Positions 47,851 to 57,793 of a DNA stretch of 64,000 bases are shown here, piece after piece; within the stretch, counting starts at the first letter, position 1, and each line of letters starts with the position of its first letter. The stretch covers positions 62,001 through 126,000 of the forward strand of contig JBAOHQ010000004.1 in the NCBI GenBank assembly GCA_037045185.1, written 5' to 3'. This DNA is from JAKOUY01 sp037045185 (GTDB taxonomy: Bacteria; Actinomycetota; Acidimicrobiia; Acidimicrobiales; Ilumatobacteraceae). The notes under the pieces were generated by a model, which saw only the letters and a program-made list of their open reading frames with translations, made no database searches and had not been told where the DNA came from. Both the position numbers and the translations under genes were made by a program.

Positions 47851-48846
47851 GTGCGTGTCCTGGCCGCGGCCGACAAGTTCCGCGGCACGGCCACCGCCGC
47901 CGATGTGGTCCGGGCGATCGGCGAGGCCTGCTGGGAGCTCGGTCACGACTGTGTCGAGATCCCGATGGCCGATGGCGGTGAGGGCACGCTGGCGGTGCTG
48001 GGTGGGGCCAACCGCACCTCCACCGTGACCGGGCCCCTTGGTGACACGGTGCGCGCCGGATGGCGGCTCAGCCGTAACCTGGCGGTGATCGAGATGGCCG
48101 CGGCATCGGGGCTCGACCTGGTCGGTGGGGCGGTGGCCAACGACGCCATGGCGGCCACCACCACGGGCACCGGGGAGTTGATCGATCAGGCCCTCGACGC
48201 CGGGGCGAGCACGATCATCGTCTGCCTCGGCGGGTCGGCGACGACCGACGGCGGCCTCGGCGCGGTGCGGGCCATCACCGCCCCGGCCCGGCTCCGCCGG
48301 GTCCGGTTCCTGGTGGCGTGCGACGTCGAGACCCGATTCACCGATGCCGCCCGCGTCTTCGGGCCGCAGAAGGGAGCGACACCGGCGCAGGTCAAGCTGC
48401 TGACCGCCCGGCTAGAACGCCTCGCCGACGTCTACCGCCACGACTACGGGGTCGACGTCACCCGGATCGACGGCGCCGGAGCGGCGGGCGGGCTGGCCGG
48501 CGGGCTGGCCGCGCTGGGTGGGCGACTCGTCCCCGGCTTCGACCTGGTCGCCGACGAGTTGGATCTGCACGACGAGGTGGCGGCTGCCGACGTGGTGGTG
48601 ACCGGCGAGGGCTACCTCGACGCCCAGAGCTTTCACGGCAAGGTGGTGGGCGGGGTGCAGCGCCTGGCGACGGCTGCGGGCAAACCGGTGGCCGCGGTGG
48701 TTGGCGGCGCCAACAGCGAGGCGCGCCATCGGATCCGCCACGAGAGCCTGGTGGAGCGCTTCGGGAGCGAGTTGGCCTACGCCGAGCCGCTCCACTGCGT
48801 CCGCCGCGCCGCAGCGATGCTGCTGGGCGCCGGCGACTGGCGGTAG
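47851..48846 (+). CDS. glxK: Glycerate kinase
   Basis: A 331-residue type I glycerate kinase phosphorylating D-glycerate. Motifs are ADKFRGTATAADVVRAI, PMADGGEGTLAVL, CLGGSATTDGGLGA and TGEGYLDAQSFHGKVVGGV. It begins at GTG 47851 behind TAGGCT. It converges with the LytR_C gene; after correcting that gene the 3' ends are 7 nt apart. Confidence 0.92.
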   Translation: MRVLAAADKFRGTATAADVVRAIGEACWELGHDCVEIPMADGGEGTLAVLGGANRTSTVTGPLGDTVRAGWRLSRNLAVIEMAAASGLDLVGGAVANDAMAATTTGTGELIDQALDAGASTIIVCLGGSATTDGGLGAVRAITAPARLRRVRFLVACDVETRFTDAARVFGPQKGATPAQVKLLTARLERLADVYRHDYGVDVTRIDGAGAAGGLAGGLAALGGRLVPGFDLVADELDLHDEVAAADVVVTGEGYLDAQSFHGKVVGGVQRLATAAGKPVAAVVGGANSEARHRIRHESLVERFGSELAYAEPLHCVRRAAAMLLGAGDWR

Positions 48847-48853
48847 GCGCCGG

Positions 48854-49517
48854 TCAGGTGCCGTCGGTGACGTCCGCCGAGGTGTCGGCGGTGGTGGACT
48901 CTCGTGCTGCTCTTGCTGGACGAGGCGCACATCTTGGCCAGGGTCTTGCCGGCCTTGTCGTTGCCAAGGGCGACCACGACACCGGTGGTGGCGGCCAGCT
49001 TGGGGTCGGTGGCGTAGGCAGCCGGAAGTTCCTTGGGGTCGGCCGCGCACATCGCCTCGGCCACGGTGGCGGCAACGGCCTCGGCCGCCGTGTCACCGGA
49101 GACGTAGTAGACGATCGTCTTGTCGATCTTGGTGCTCGTCGACACCGGTTCACCGGTGGTGAAGCCCTCGTCCTTCAGCAGGTTGCTGGCCAGCTTGGCA
49201 ACACCAGTGGAGTTGGAGGCGTTGGCCACCTGCACGGTGGCGCCGGTCTTGGTGCCGGCGGTGGCGCCGCCCCCGGTGTCGCTGGTGCCGGGAGGCGGGG
49301 TGGTGGCCCCTCCCGCGGGCGTGGTGTCGTCGACGGGCGGATCGGTGTTCGGCAACGTGGCCACCGGCTCCGTCGTGGAGGGGTCGTCGTCGGTGATCTT
49401 CTTCAGCACCAGCAAGCCGAGCAGGACGGCGACAGCGGCAACCACGATGGCCACCGTGGATCCCATCGGCATCCCGGACCTGCTGCTGGTGGGTCGACTC
49501 GGCTGATCGGCGCTCAT
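48854..49517 (-). CDS. LytR C-terminal-domain membrane protein, frameshifted
   Basis: About 220 residues: a cytoplasmic N-terminus, one helix (STVAIVVAAVAVLLGLLVL, about 20-38), a Pro/Thr-rich linker, then the LytR_C domain (TVQVANASNSTGVAKLASNLLKD... TIVYYVSGDTAAEA). One extra base near 48905 diverts the last codons. Corrected, it ends ESTTADTSADVTDGT at 48854; uncorrected, it overlaps glxK by 70 nt. AAGGAG lies 7 nt before ATG 49517. It pairs with the DUF3263 gene as in other Actinobacteria. Confidence 0.82.
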
Positions 49518-49540
49518 CGGTGGGCTCCTTCGTGACGTGT

Positions 49541-49852
49541 TCAGTGTCCGGTTGATGTCCCGTCGGCGGCAGTGCCGTCGAGTTTGGCCCGGCGTCGCCG
49601 GTCACGAATCCGTCGGAGGCGGCGAACCACCAGCGGATCGAGATCCAACGCCGCCGGGTGGTCGATCACCCGGCTGAGTTCAAGATTGTAGTCTTCCACA
49701 GAACACCCAAACCGCGCCCTGATGGTGTCGTGCCGGTCGCTGGACTCGGTGAACCAGCTTCCTTCGAACTGAATCATGGCACGCGCCCGCTCGCCGAGGG
49801 GGGTCGCCCCGTCAGGGTGGGGCGGCGCAGCGGGATCCTGGGGTGAGGTCAC
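49541..49852 (-). CDS. DUF3263 protein
   Basis: A 103-residue actinobacterial protein of unknown function. The core reads RARAMIQFEGSWFTESSDRH through RARFGCSVEDYNLELSRVIDH, a predicted small helical DNA-binding-like domain, with a very basic tail (RRLRRIRDRRRR). It is 23 nt upstream of the LytR_C gene, a common pairing. GTG 49852 has CAGGCT 6 nt upstream. Confidence 0.85.
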   Translation of the reverse strand: MTSPQDPAAPPHPDGATPLGERARAMIQFEGSWFTESSDRHDTIRARFGCSVEDYNLELSRVIDHPAALDLDPLVVRRLRRIRDRRRRAKLDGTAADGTSTGH

Positions 49853-49938
49853 CCACCTAGCCTGCCGGTTACGGGGGTGTAATTACAAGCGCGTCGAGCG
49901 GATTCCTTGCGGGCGCCCGGCCCCACTGGCGAGCGACG

Positions 49939-49951
49939 TAACGTCTCGCTC
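49939..49951 (+). promoter_or_regulatory. -10 box for uridine kinase
   Basis: TAACGT (49939-49944) lies 7 nt before ATG 49952, with no Shine-Dalgarno sequence: a leaderless promoter pattern. Confidence 0.5.
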
Positions 49952-50572
49952 ATGGAACGGCCGTATCTGATCGGTGTCGCCGGCGGTTCGAGCTCGGGCA
50001 AGACCACCGTCAGCGAGCGCCTGGCCGAGCTCGCCGGCGACGACGCGGTCTCGCTGGTCAAGCTCGACTCCTACTACGTGGACACCCCGCACCTGCCCAT
50101 CGAGGAGCGGGCCACGCTCAACTACGACCACCCCGACGCCTTCGACTGGCAGCTGCTGAACGACCACCTTGCCGCGTTGACCGCCGGGGCCAGCGTGCCC
50201 GTGCCGATCTACGACTACGTCCATCACCGGCGCAGTGACGAGGTGCGCACCGTCAGGCCGGCACGGATCCTGGTGGTCGACGGGATCCTGATCCTCTACG
50301 ACCAGGTGGTCCACGAACGGTTCGACCTGAAGGTGTTCGTCGACACCGAGGCCGACATCCGCCTCATCCGCCGTCTGGAGCGGGACGTGGCCGAACGGGG
50401 GCGCACCGTCGAGAGCGTCATCCACCAGTACCTGGCCACCGTGAAACCATGCCACGAGCAGTTCATCGAGCCAAGCAAGCGCCACGCCGACGTGATCGTT
50501 CCCCACGGCGGGATGAACGCGCCGGCGCTCGACGTGCTGTTGGCCAGGGTGCGCGAGGTGGCCGAGGTGTAG
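49952..50572 (+). CDS. udk: Uridine kinase
   Basis: A 206-residue P-loop kinase that phosphorylates uridine/cytidine in pyrimidine salvage. Walker A is GGSSSGKTT (about 11-19), followed by KLDSYYVD, NYDHPDAFDWQLL, YDYVHHRR and VDGILILY (Walker B region). The lid segment is RRLERDVAERGRT. Complete and intact. Confidence 0.93.
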   Translation: MERPYLIGVAGGSSSGKTTVSERLAELAGDDAVSLVKLDSYYVDTPHLPIEERATLNYDHPDAFDWQLLNDHLAALTAGASVPVPIYDYVHHRRSDEVRTVRPARILVVDGILILYDQVVHERFDLKVFVDTEADIRLIRRLERDVAERGRTVESVIHQYLATVKPCHEQFIEPSKRHADVIVPHGGMNAPALDVLLARVREVAEV

Positions 50573-50614
50573 TCCAGCCACCCCCGGCCGTTGCGGCATC
50601 GTGCTCGACCGGCC

Positions 50615-50626
50615 TACGGTGGCGAG
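50615..50626 (+). promoter_or_regulatory. -10 box for the sugar dehydrogenase gene
   Basis: TACGGT (50615-50620) lies exactly 6 nt before ATG 50627; no Shine-Dalgarno sequence is present. Confidence 0.5.
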
Positions 50627-51760
50627 ATGCCCCGCCGCCCCTCCCGGTTGTTGACTGCCCTGCTCGCCACGACCGCACTGGTTCCCGTTGTGGCAGCAGC
50701 CTCCAGCGCGCAGGCCATCCGCGCCCCGCGTGCCGGTGGGCCTGCGCTGAACGTCGAGGTCGTCGCCTCCGGGCTGAGCATCCCGTGGGATGTCGCCCCG
50801 TTCTCCGGGGGCCTGCTGATCACCGAGCGCTCCGGACGGATCCTGCTGCGAACCACAACCGGCGAGGTACGCCGGGTGAAGGCGTGGATGGGTGATCTGT
50901 GGGTCTCCGGGGAGACCGGCCTGATGGCCATCGAGGCCGACCCGAACTTCGCCAAGAACCGGCGGATCTACACCTGTCAGGGAACGACCGACCGAGACAA
51001 GACCGTGCAGGTGGTGGTCTGGACCCTCAACTCGGCGATGACGGCCATGACCCGGCTGAAGGATCCCTTGATCGGCAACATCCCCGGAAGCAGTGGCCGC
51101 CACGGCGGCTGCCAGCTTCGTTTCGATCGCAACTGGTACCTGCACGTCGGCACGGGCGATTCCGCCGTGGGGACCGTGCCCCAGAACAAGTGGTCGCTGG
51201 GTGGCAAGACCCTGCGCGTCAGCCGGTTCACCGGCGCCGGGGTGACCGGCAACCTGACCAGCGGTGACCGGCGGATCTTCACCTACGGTCATCGCAACGT
51301 CCAGGGCCTGGCGCTGGCGCCGAACGGGGACATGTACTCGGTGGAGCACGGCACCGATCGGAACGACGAGATCAACCTGCTGCAGCGCGGCAACTACGGC
51401 TGGGATCCGGTGCCCGGCTACAACGAGTCGCGCCCGATGACCGACCTGTCCAAGTACCCGACCGCCATCAGCGCGGTGTGGTCCTCGGGCCTCCCGACGG
51501 TCGCCACCAGCGGTGCCGCGTTCTTGAGAGGTGCCCAATGGGGCGCCTATGACGGCGCCCTGGCGGTCGCTTGCCTGAAGGACAGCAAGCTCCGCATCTT
51601 CAAGATCGTCGATCGCCAGGTGGTTCAGGACTGGACGCCGGCCGAGCTGAGCGGGACGTACGGCCGCCTGCGGGCGGCCGAGTTCGGCAAGGATGGCGCG
51701 CTGTACGTGACCACCAGCAACGGTTCCAACGACAAGGTGCTGCGGATCACCGCGGCCTGA
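50627..51760 (+). CDS. PQQ-type soluble sugar dehydrogenase-like protein (GSDH)
   Basis: A 377-residue secreted six-bladed beta-propeller protein. The signal peptide (about 1-30, ending SSAQA) precedes LNVEVVASGLSIPWDVAP, a standard GSDH start. Others are GETGLMAIEADPNF, GRHGGCQLRFD (catalytic His), YGHRNVQGLALAPNG and VEHGTDRNDEINLL. Family members oxidise sugars with PQQ; no PQQ synthesis genes are visible, so actual activity is uncertain. Confidence 0.88.
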   Translation: MPRRPSRLLTALLATTALVPVVAAASSAQAIRAPRAGGPALNVEVVASGLSIPWDVAPFSGGLLITERSGRILLRTTTGEVRRVKAWMGDLWVSGETGLMAIEADPNFAKNRRIYTCQGTTDRDKTVQVVVWTLNSAMTAMTRLKDPLIGNIPGSSGRHGGCQLRFDRNWYLHVGTGDSAVGTVPQNKWSLGGKTLRVSRFTGAGVTGNLTSGDRRIFTYGHRNVQGLALAPNGDMYSVEHGTDRNDEINLLQRGNYGWDPVPGYNESRPMTDLSKYPTAISAVWSSGLPTVATSGAAFLRGAQWGAYDGALAVACLKDSKLRIFKIVDRQVVQDWTPAELSGTYGRLRAAEFGKDGALYVTTSNGSNDKVLRITAA

Positions 51761-51790
51761 CGGCCTGTGCAGCACCCATCGGACCGACGG

Positions 51791-51796
51791 TACTCT
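51791..51796 (+). promoter_or_regulatory. -10 box of the tRNA gene
   Basis: TACTCT lies 9 nt before the mature tRNA 5' end. Confidence 0.45.
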
Positions 51797-51805
51797 GACC
51801 CCCGC

Positions 51806-51881
51806 GCCGGGTTAGCTCAGTTGGCAGAGCACTTGACTTGTAATCATGAGGTCGTGGGTTCGATTCCCACACCCGGCTCCA
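51806..51881 (+). tRNA. tRNA-Thr (anticodon UGU)
   Basis: 76 nt including encoded CCA. The acceptor stem GCCGGGT pairs with ACCCGGC. The D-arm is GCTC..GAGC, the anticodon loop is CTTGTAA (anticodon TGT, reading ACA) and the T-arm is GTGGG-TTCGATT-CCCAC. One T-T mismatch occurs in the anticodon stem. It is a single isolated gene; the sequence after it does not show integrase or att duplication. Confidence 0.95.
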
Positions 51882-52017
51882 ACGGACCCCCAGCTCGCGA
51901 CAGACGTTGACCGGCGGCCCGCGCCACAGCGACTGAGCGCGCTGGAGCGCCCACCACGCCTGCGGGCAGCAACGCCACGGCTGTCGCCGACCGCTCGCTC
52001 GCGTCGACATCAGGCGT

Positions 52018-52030
52018 TAGCGTGAGGCTG
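52018..52030 (+). promoter_or_regulatory. -10 box for the Tat-exported protein gene
   Basis: TAGCGT (52018-52023) lies 7 nt before ATG 52031. This spacing favours ATG 52031 over GTG 52022. Confidence 0.45.
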
Positions 52031-52630
52031 ATGTCAGCAGAGAAGCCCTCGTCGGTGACCGGACGCCGAGATCTGCTGCGTCGCGCGGTGACAGCAGGCG
52101 CCGTCGGCTGGACGGCGCCGGTCATCTTGACGTCCGCTGTCGCCCACGCCGGCGTGTTCTCACCGAAGTGCGCGCCAGGGACTGTCGGGGCGAGCGCGTC
52201 ATTCGTGCGGACCGCGTGTGACAGGACGTCCGCCACGCTGCAGATCACGATCACGTTTTCGGGGCTGTGCCCGTGCGGCGGCGGCGCCTTCTGGTGCACC
52301 CGGAAGAACTCCCCGACTCCGGCCGTGACTGGGACGACCTCGTCCTTGGCATTCTCGGTGACCCTCGCAGCCGGGGGGACGATCACGATCACCGGAAAGG
52401 TCGCGCTCGGGTGCATCGACCGTGACAACGACCGGCAGTACGCCGTGTACGACTGGTCCATGACCGCCAGCGACAACAACCAACCCTGCAATCAGACGAC
52501 GAACACGATCACCCAGCCTGTGCTCTCCAACCGCACACTCGTCACGCAGGCGACCTGCCCGACACTCACAGCGGCAGTTGCCGTGACGGCGACTCGTGTC
52601 GCAGTCCCCGGCGCCGTCCGCCCCGCGTAG
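52031..52630 (+). CDS. Tat-exported protein of unknown function
   Basis: A 199-residue protein with a twin-arginine signal (TGRRDLLRRAVTAGAVGW, cleavage after AVAHA, about residue 39). The mature part is Thr/Ser/Cys-rich with alternating beta-like stretches (SATLQITITFSG, GTITITGKVALG) and Cys pairs in GLCPCGGGAFWCTR. It is probably a disulfide-containing beta-rich extracellular protein. I recognise no family and the neighbours give no clue. Confidence 0.7.
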   Translation: MSAEKPSSVTGRRDLLRRAVTAGAVGWTAPVILTSAVAHAGVFSPKCAPGTVGASASFVRTACDRTSATLQITITFSGLCPCGGGAFWCTRKNSPTPAVTGTTSSLAFSVTLAAGGTITITGKVALGCIDRDNDRQYAVYDWSMTASDNNQPCNQTTNTITQPVLSNRTLVTQATCPTLTAAVAVTATRVAVPGAVRPA

Positions 52631-52781
52631 CCGGCCCGTCCGCGGGCCCGTGGGGCTGCGAACGCATCACGGCGTGTCGCCGGCGCCGAGCCGTGGGCGT
52701 CGTGGAGTGGGCCTCGGCGCCTGATCGCCGCAGCACCGTCTACTGTGTGGCCCACGCAGGGGACGACCGAGCGGGGGCAGC

Positions 52782-53903
52782 ATGGGCGGCAAGTCGAGAT
52801 GGCGGTTGGCATTGGCGGGGGCCATCTGCGCGGGCCTCGGCGCGGTGACCACCGGCGCCGCCACGGGACGGGCGGCTGGCCGTCACGTGTCAGTGGTCGC
52901 CGGCGGCGAGATCATCGCCGAGAGCCGGTTCATCAACTCCGGGTTGCGCTGGCGTCAACCCGGCGAGCGCTTCAACTACGGCCCGGTCTTCGCCCGGGTC
53001 GCCGGCATCATCCGCGAGGCGGATCTCGGGATCTGCCACGCAGAAACCGGGTTCGGCCCCCCGAACGGCTACTACGGCTTGTCGGGGCGTGCGCCGAACG
53101 GCGGCGGCAGGCTCACCGGCCCCTTTGAGTTCGCCGTCGGCTTGGCCGGGGCAGGGTTCGACCGATGCAGCACGGCCTCCAACCACGCCTACGACCGCCT
53201 GACGACGGGCATCCGCACCACGCTCGACGCGCTGGATCGGGTGGGCATGAGCCACAACGGGACGGCCCGCTCCCCCGAGGAGGCCGACCCGGCAGGGTCC
53301 ATCGTGAAGGTCCAGGGCGTCAAGATCGCCCACCTGTCGTTCACCACCTTCTCCAACATGCCCCGCCCGATCGAGCGGTGGAAGATCAACTTCACCGGCA
53401 CCGCGTCCAACGTCGCGGCCAAGGTCAACGCTGCCCGGGCGGCCGGTGCCGAGCTCGTGATCGTCAGCCTGCACACCCGCCCGGAGCTGGTCTTCCGCCC
53501 GACGCAGAGCCAGCGTGACTTCGTCAAGCGACTGCTTAGCCTGGCCAAGATCGATCTGGTCATCTCCCACGGCCCACACGTGATCCAGCCGATGCAGATC
53601 ATCGACGGCACACCCGTGTTCTGGAGCGTCGGCAACATGAACTCGGGCATGGGCGTCTCCGGGCACTTCGTCGACCCGAACACCCGCGACGGGTTGCTGG
53701 CCAGGGTGGTGTTCGACGAGGACGAGAGCGGCCACTTCCGCGCGATGGCCGAGCCGATCCTGATCTGCGCCGAACCACTCAACCGGATCCTGCACGCGCC
53801 GGTGCGTGAGCTGGCCTCCGGCGCGGCGATGTCCGACACCGTGCGCTCCCAGATGACCCAGTGCGTCAAGCGTGCCCGCAAGATCGAGCCGCGGGTCACC
53901 TGA
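52782..53903 (+). CDS. CapA/PGA_cap-family protein
   Basis: A 373-residue exported protein resembling the metallophosphatase-like CapA family of poly-gamma-glutamate capsule systems. The N-terminal hydrophobic segment runs about 8-32. Family motifs are NHAYDR (NHxxD) and ISHGPHVIQPMQIIDGTPVFWSVGN (the HxPHV...SxGN ending). The usual first GD motif is GGE here. No other capsule genes are adjacent, so the role is open. ATG 52782 has a G-rich ribosome site. Confidence 0.82.
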   Translation: MGGKSRWRLALAGAICAGLGAVTTGAATGRAAGRHVSVVAGGEIIAESRFINSGLRWRQPGERFNYGPVFARVAGIIREADLGICHAETGFGPPNGYYGLSGRAPNGGGRLTGPFEFAVGLAGAGFDRCSTASNHAYDRLTTGIRTTLDALDRVGMSHNGTARSPEEADPAGSIVKVQGVKIAHLSFTTFSNMPRPIERWKINFTGTASNVAAKVNAARAAGAELVIVSLHTRPELVFRPTQSQRDFVKRLLSLAKIDLVISHGPHVIQPMQIIDGTPVFWSVGNMNSGMGVSGHFVDPNTRDGLLARVVFDEDESGHFRAMAEPILICAEPLNRILHAPVRELASGAAMSDTVRSQMTQCVKRARKIEPRVT

Positions 53904-53924
53904 CCCGTCGCCGGCCTGCGCAGC

Positions 53925-54668
53925 TCAACTCGTCAACGACCCGCCGTTCAAGGCGATGGTCTGCCCGGTGATCCACGACGCCTCGTCCGAGGCGAGGTAC
54001 ACGCAGGCGTACCCCACGTCCTCCGGGCGGCCCAGCCGGCCGACCGGGATCGCCCTCGTCAACCCGGCCGTCACCGTGGACGACTCGTCCGACTGCGCCG
54101 ACGGCTCGCGCTCCATCATCCCCAGGGCGAGGGTGTTCGCCGTGACGCCCTTGCGGGCACACTCCATCGCCAGGTGGCGCATGAAGCTGATCCCCGCGCC
54201 CTTCCCCGCGGCATACAGCGCCACGCCGATGTTCTGCCCGTGGGTCCCGGCGCCCGAGGAAATGGTGATGACCCGCCCCCAGCCCCGCTCGCACATCCCG
54301 TCCACCGTGGCCTTGACGCAGTTGAGGATGCCGTACAGGTTCACGTCGATGTAGGCGTTCCACTCGTGACGGTTCATCTCCCGGAACTGCACCGCACGCA
54401 TCGTCGGTGGAATGCCGGCGTTGTTCACCAAGATGTCCACCTGGCCCACCGCACGGATGGCATGATCGACGGCGATCTCGTCGGCCACGTCGAAGGCCAC
54501 CGGATGGGCACCCTCACCCAGCTGCGCGGCGGCCACCTCGGCGCGCTCGGTCACCAGGTCGTTGACCCAGACCTGCGCGCCGCGCTCCAGCAGTGCGGCC
54601 GCGATCCCGAATCCCACACCACGTCCGGCGCCCGTGACCAGCGCCGCCCTTCCCGTCAGGTCGAACAC
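53925..54668 (-). CDS. Short-chain dehydrogenase/reductase
   Basis: A 247-residue classical SDR with cofactor motif TGAGRGVGFGIA (about 12-23), DVADE, NNAG (about 86-89) and the catalytic Ser (ISSGAG) with YAAGK. It ends GQTIALNGGS as is typical. Substrate unknown. GTG 54668 has TAGGCT (54680-54675) 6 nt upstream, so it is transcribed separately from the Tad operon that ends 26 nt upstream. Confidence 0.9.
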   Translation of the reverse strand: MFDLTGRAALVTGAGRGVGFGIAAALLERGAQVWVNDLVTERAEVAAAQLGEGAHPVAFDVADEIAVDHAIRAVGQVDILVNNAGIPPTMRAVQFREMNRHEWNAYIDVNLYGILNCVKATVDGMCERGWGRVITISSGAGTHGQNIGVALYAAGKGAGISFMRHLAMECARKGVTANTLALGMMEREPSAQSDESSTVTAGLTRAIPVGRLGRPEDVGYACVYLASDEASWITGQTIALNGGSLTS

Positions 54669-54694
54669 ACGGCGAGCCTAGAGGTGGGCTGCCG

Positions 54695-57600
54695 TCACGG
54701 GTGAGCCGGGGCAGGCGCGAGCAGCTCCTTGCGCAGGGCGACGACCTTTGGCGACGGCTCGGCAGCGGACCACGAGTCGGCGCGCAGCGCCCGCTGGTAC
54801 GCCTCCCACTCCTGGCGAACACCGGCGCGGTCACCGCGCTGGGCATGGGCGCGCATCCGCAGCGCCACCAGCTCCTCGTGACCCGGCAGGGCGAGCAGGC
54901 CCTGCTGGGTGGCCCAGAACACCCCATCGATGTCACCGCGATCGAGATAGACGGTGGCCAGATCCACCGCTGCGTTGGTGACCAGCAGGATCAACGCCGA
55001 GGTGATGCCTTCGCCGTCGGGCCACAGGTACGCCGTCTCGGCGAAGGGCATGCCGCGCACCAGCCCGAGCGCCTGGCGTCAGCGCGTCCACGGCACCCGG
55101 CGTCCGCGGCTCACCAGAGTCCGCCAGGGCCCCGGCCAGCACCTCGGCGTCGGTAACGACCCGCTCGTGCAGCGGGAGGCGGTCCCCGGTGCCACGGCCC
55201 GCCCACTCGGCGCCGTCCGGAGCGGCGGCCACACGGGCCAACGAACGGCGGGCATCACTGACCACATTGGCAAAGGTGGCGTCGCGCACGTCCACGTCCC
55301 ACAGGGCGGCACGGGCCTGGCCGCGCCCGCTGCGCTGGCGATGCTGGGTGAGCCACACGACCAACTCGAGCGCCTTGGAGCGCTCGAAGGCGACCGTCGA
55401 TCCGTGGTCGTCCTCCACCGACACGGGCCCGAGGACCCGCACCAGGAACGTCCACCCAGCGGGTACCGGCGCGCCGCGATCGGTGGCCTCGACGACCGCC
55501 GGTGTCTCGTCGGAGGTGACCACCAACGTCGGCTCGGCGTCGGCGATGACCTCGGCGATCTGGTTCACGTCCGCCGACGACAGGTGCAGTGCGGTGAACT
55601 CGATCCCCACTGGATCGAGCCGCCAGACGCCCTCGTCGACGGGCCGGATGCGAGCTGCCGCGGCCTCCACGGCGCCGTCGACGACGACGGCCACGCCCCG
55701 ACCCCCCGGTATGGTCAGGGCCCGCAACCGTTCGGTCAGATCGGCGTCGACCTGCTGGCCGAGGCCGATCACCACCACCGGTTCGTTGCTCCCCGTCGCC
55801 ACCCGCCGGGCGCGCAGCCGGAACGTCGTCGCGTTGGAGGCGAGCGGGGCGAGGTGCTCGGCATGAGCCTCGGCCAGTGCCACCGCGTCCTCCAACCGCT
55901 CGCAGATGGCGGACCGTAGGAGGTCGAGGTCGGCGACCTCGTCCAAGCCGACCGTCACGAACTGGACGGGCTCGGCCAACGGGGACAGCGCGACCGACGC
56001 GGCGATCGCCCGCAGCAGATCGGGTGACCGCTCGACAGCGATCAGGCCGAACGCCTCCAGATCGACGAACACGTCTCCCTCGATCGAGGCCCCCAGGTGA
56101 GCAAGCGCGGGGCACGGCTGCGCCGAGCGGCGGGCGTCGTCGGCCAGCACGTCCAGCGCCACACCAGCCGGGGCGATCCACGCCTTGCGCCTGGTGTCCG
56201 CCCGCCAGAACCGCGAGACCGGCGTGGCCGCCACGTCGAGCAGCAGGGTCACCTCCCCGGAAGGGGCGAGCAGGGCCACCCTGACCTGAGCCTGCTGATC
56301 GGCAAGATCACCCGCCGCAGCACGCAGGGCCAGGTCCAGCCGAGCGACGCGCTCACTGTCCCCGGCGGCACGCAGGCGTTGCTCGGTGGCGGCATCCTGC
56401 TCGTTCACCGGACCGGCCAACCGCTCGCCGACCACGGCGCGGCGCAGCCTGGCCCGGCGGCGGTTCTCCACGACGGCGATCGCCCCCGCGGCCACGAGCC
56501 CGGCGCCGCCGAGCCCGATCGGCAGCATGCTGGGCGCCGAGTCCGAGGAGGCCGGCGGAACGAATGCCGGCAGCGTGTCCTGCTGGGGGACCGTGGCGGG
56601 CACGGATTCCGGCGGAACGGTGAACGGCGGGTGCGTCGTGGGTGCCGTGGCGGGCGGGGTCGTGGTGGGCGGGGTCGTGGCGGGGGGCACCGTCGCCGGT
56701 GCGACCGATGGGCTGGCGATGATCCCCGTGTCGCTGGCCGCCGAACCGCCGTCGGGCGGTGGTGCGTCCGCGGTGGCGGCCTCCACGGGCGCCACGCCGA
56801 ACATCACCGTGTCGCCGGGGTGCAGCATTGCCGGGTCGTCGTACCCCAGCCGGGGAACGTTGAGGGCCATCAACGTGGGGACGTAGGGCCAGGATTTCCT
56901 TCTCGCTGACCTCGTGGCCGGCCTGGGTGTCGAGGTGATCCTCGGCGATGGACCAGTAGCTCTCCCCCGCGGTGACCAGATGTCCCTGCCCGCGCCGGCG
57001 CTGGCGGTGCGGGGGTGACGGGTTCCACGGGTGCTGGCGGCGCGCCGGCAGGGTGCACGCTCTCGGGCAGGAGCAGTTCCCAGCCGGGCTCGATGAGCGC
57101 GGCCGTGACGAACCGGTGACCGTCGCTCATCACCCGCCCGAGGTTCAGCCGGGTGATCTCGGCGGCCATCTCGTCGGCTTCGCCGCGGGGTGCGTACTGC
57201 TCGGCGATCGACCACACCGATTCGCCGCGCCTGACCACATGCGTGGACGGCCCGCTCGGTGCCGGGGGTGCGTCCGCGCCTCGCTGCACGACGGGACCCA
57301 TCCGCGGCTGCACCACGGGCGCCGTCGGGCCGTGGCGACCGGTCGCCGTCACGCCCCGGGCCCCCGCCACCGGGACGATGGCCAACAGACCCACGGCAAT
57401 CCATCGTCCGAGCCGCCCGAGACCGAGCAGCGAGCGGCGGCGAGGCGAAGGCATCCCGTGGCGAGCCTGGTAGACGAGCTCGGCGACCACCACGACCGCC
57501 AGGACGGCAAGGCATGCCCAGGCCAGACCAACCCGACGCGCACGAACACGTCGACGAGTTGGTCGCTGGTGTCCAGGCCGTCGCCGAGCGAGGACCACCA

Positions 57601-57793
57601 GCGGCTCAGGCCGCGCCGTGACCACGTCCACGGCGGATCCATGCCCGTGAGCGGCGATCCGCTGCCCAACCGCCGAGCGCGACACCGCCATCAGGGCGAC
57701 CGGGATCCCGCCGAAGGCGGCGACTGCCACGGCGAGCGCCCACAGGCGGCTCGCCACCGATCGGCCGGGACACGGCGCGTTACCCGCCGGCAC
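54695..57793 (-). CDS. Membrane LysM protein with SARP/BTAD-type C-terminus, five frameshifts
   Basis: About 1030 residues after correction. The N-terminus has two or three helices. LysM 1 reads THVVRRGESVWSIAEQYAPR and LysM 2 LVTAGESYWSIAEDHL through LMALNVPRLGYDDPAMLHPGD. A Pro/Thr-rich linker, another helix (MLPIGLGGAGLVAAGAIAVV) and a long cytoplasmic part follow. The last 270 residues hold an OmpR-like winged helix (VRVLGPVSVEDDHG..ERSKALELVVWLTQHR) and a BTAD repeat region ending at 54695. Breaks near 57600, 57530, 56990, 56890 and 55080. It is the last gene of the Tad operon. Confidence 0.75.

Noticed and set aside
51806..51881. tRNA-Thr as a mobile-element attachment site
   Set aside because: No integrase, no repeated tRNA 3' end and no change in composition next to it.
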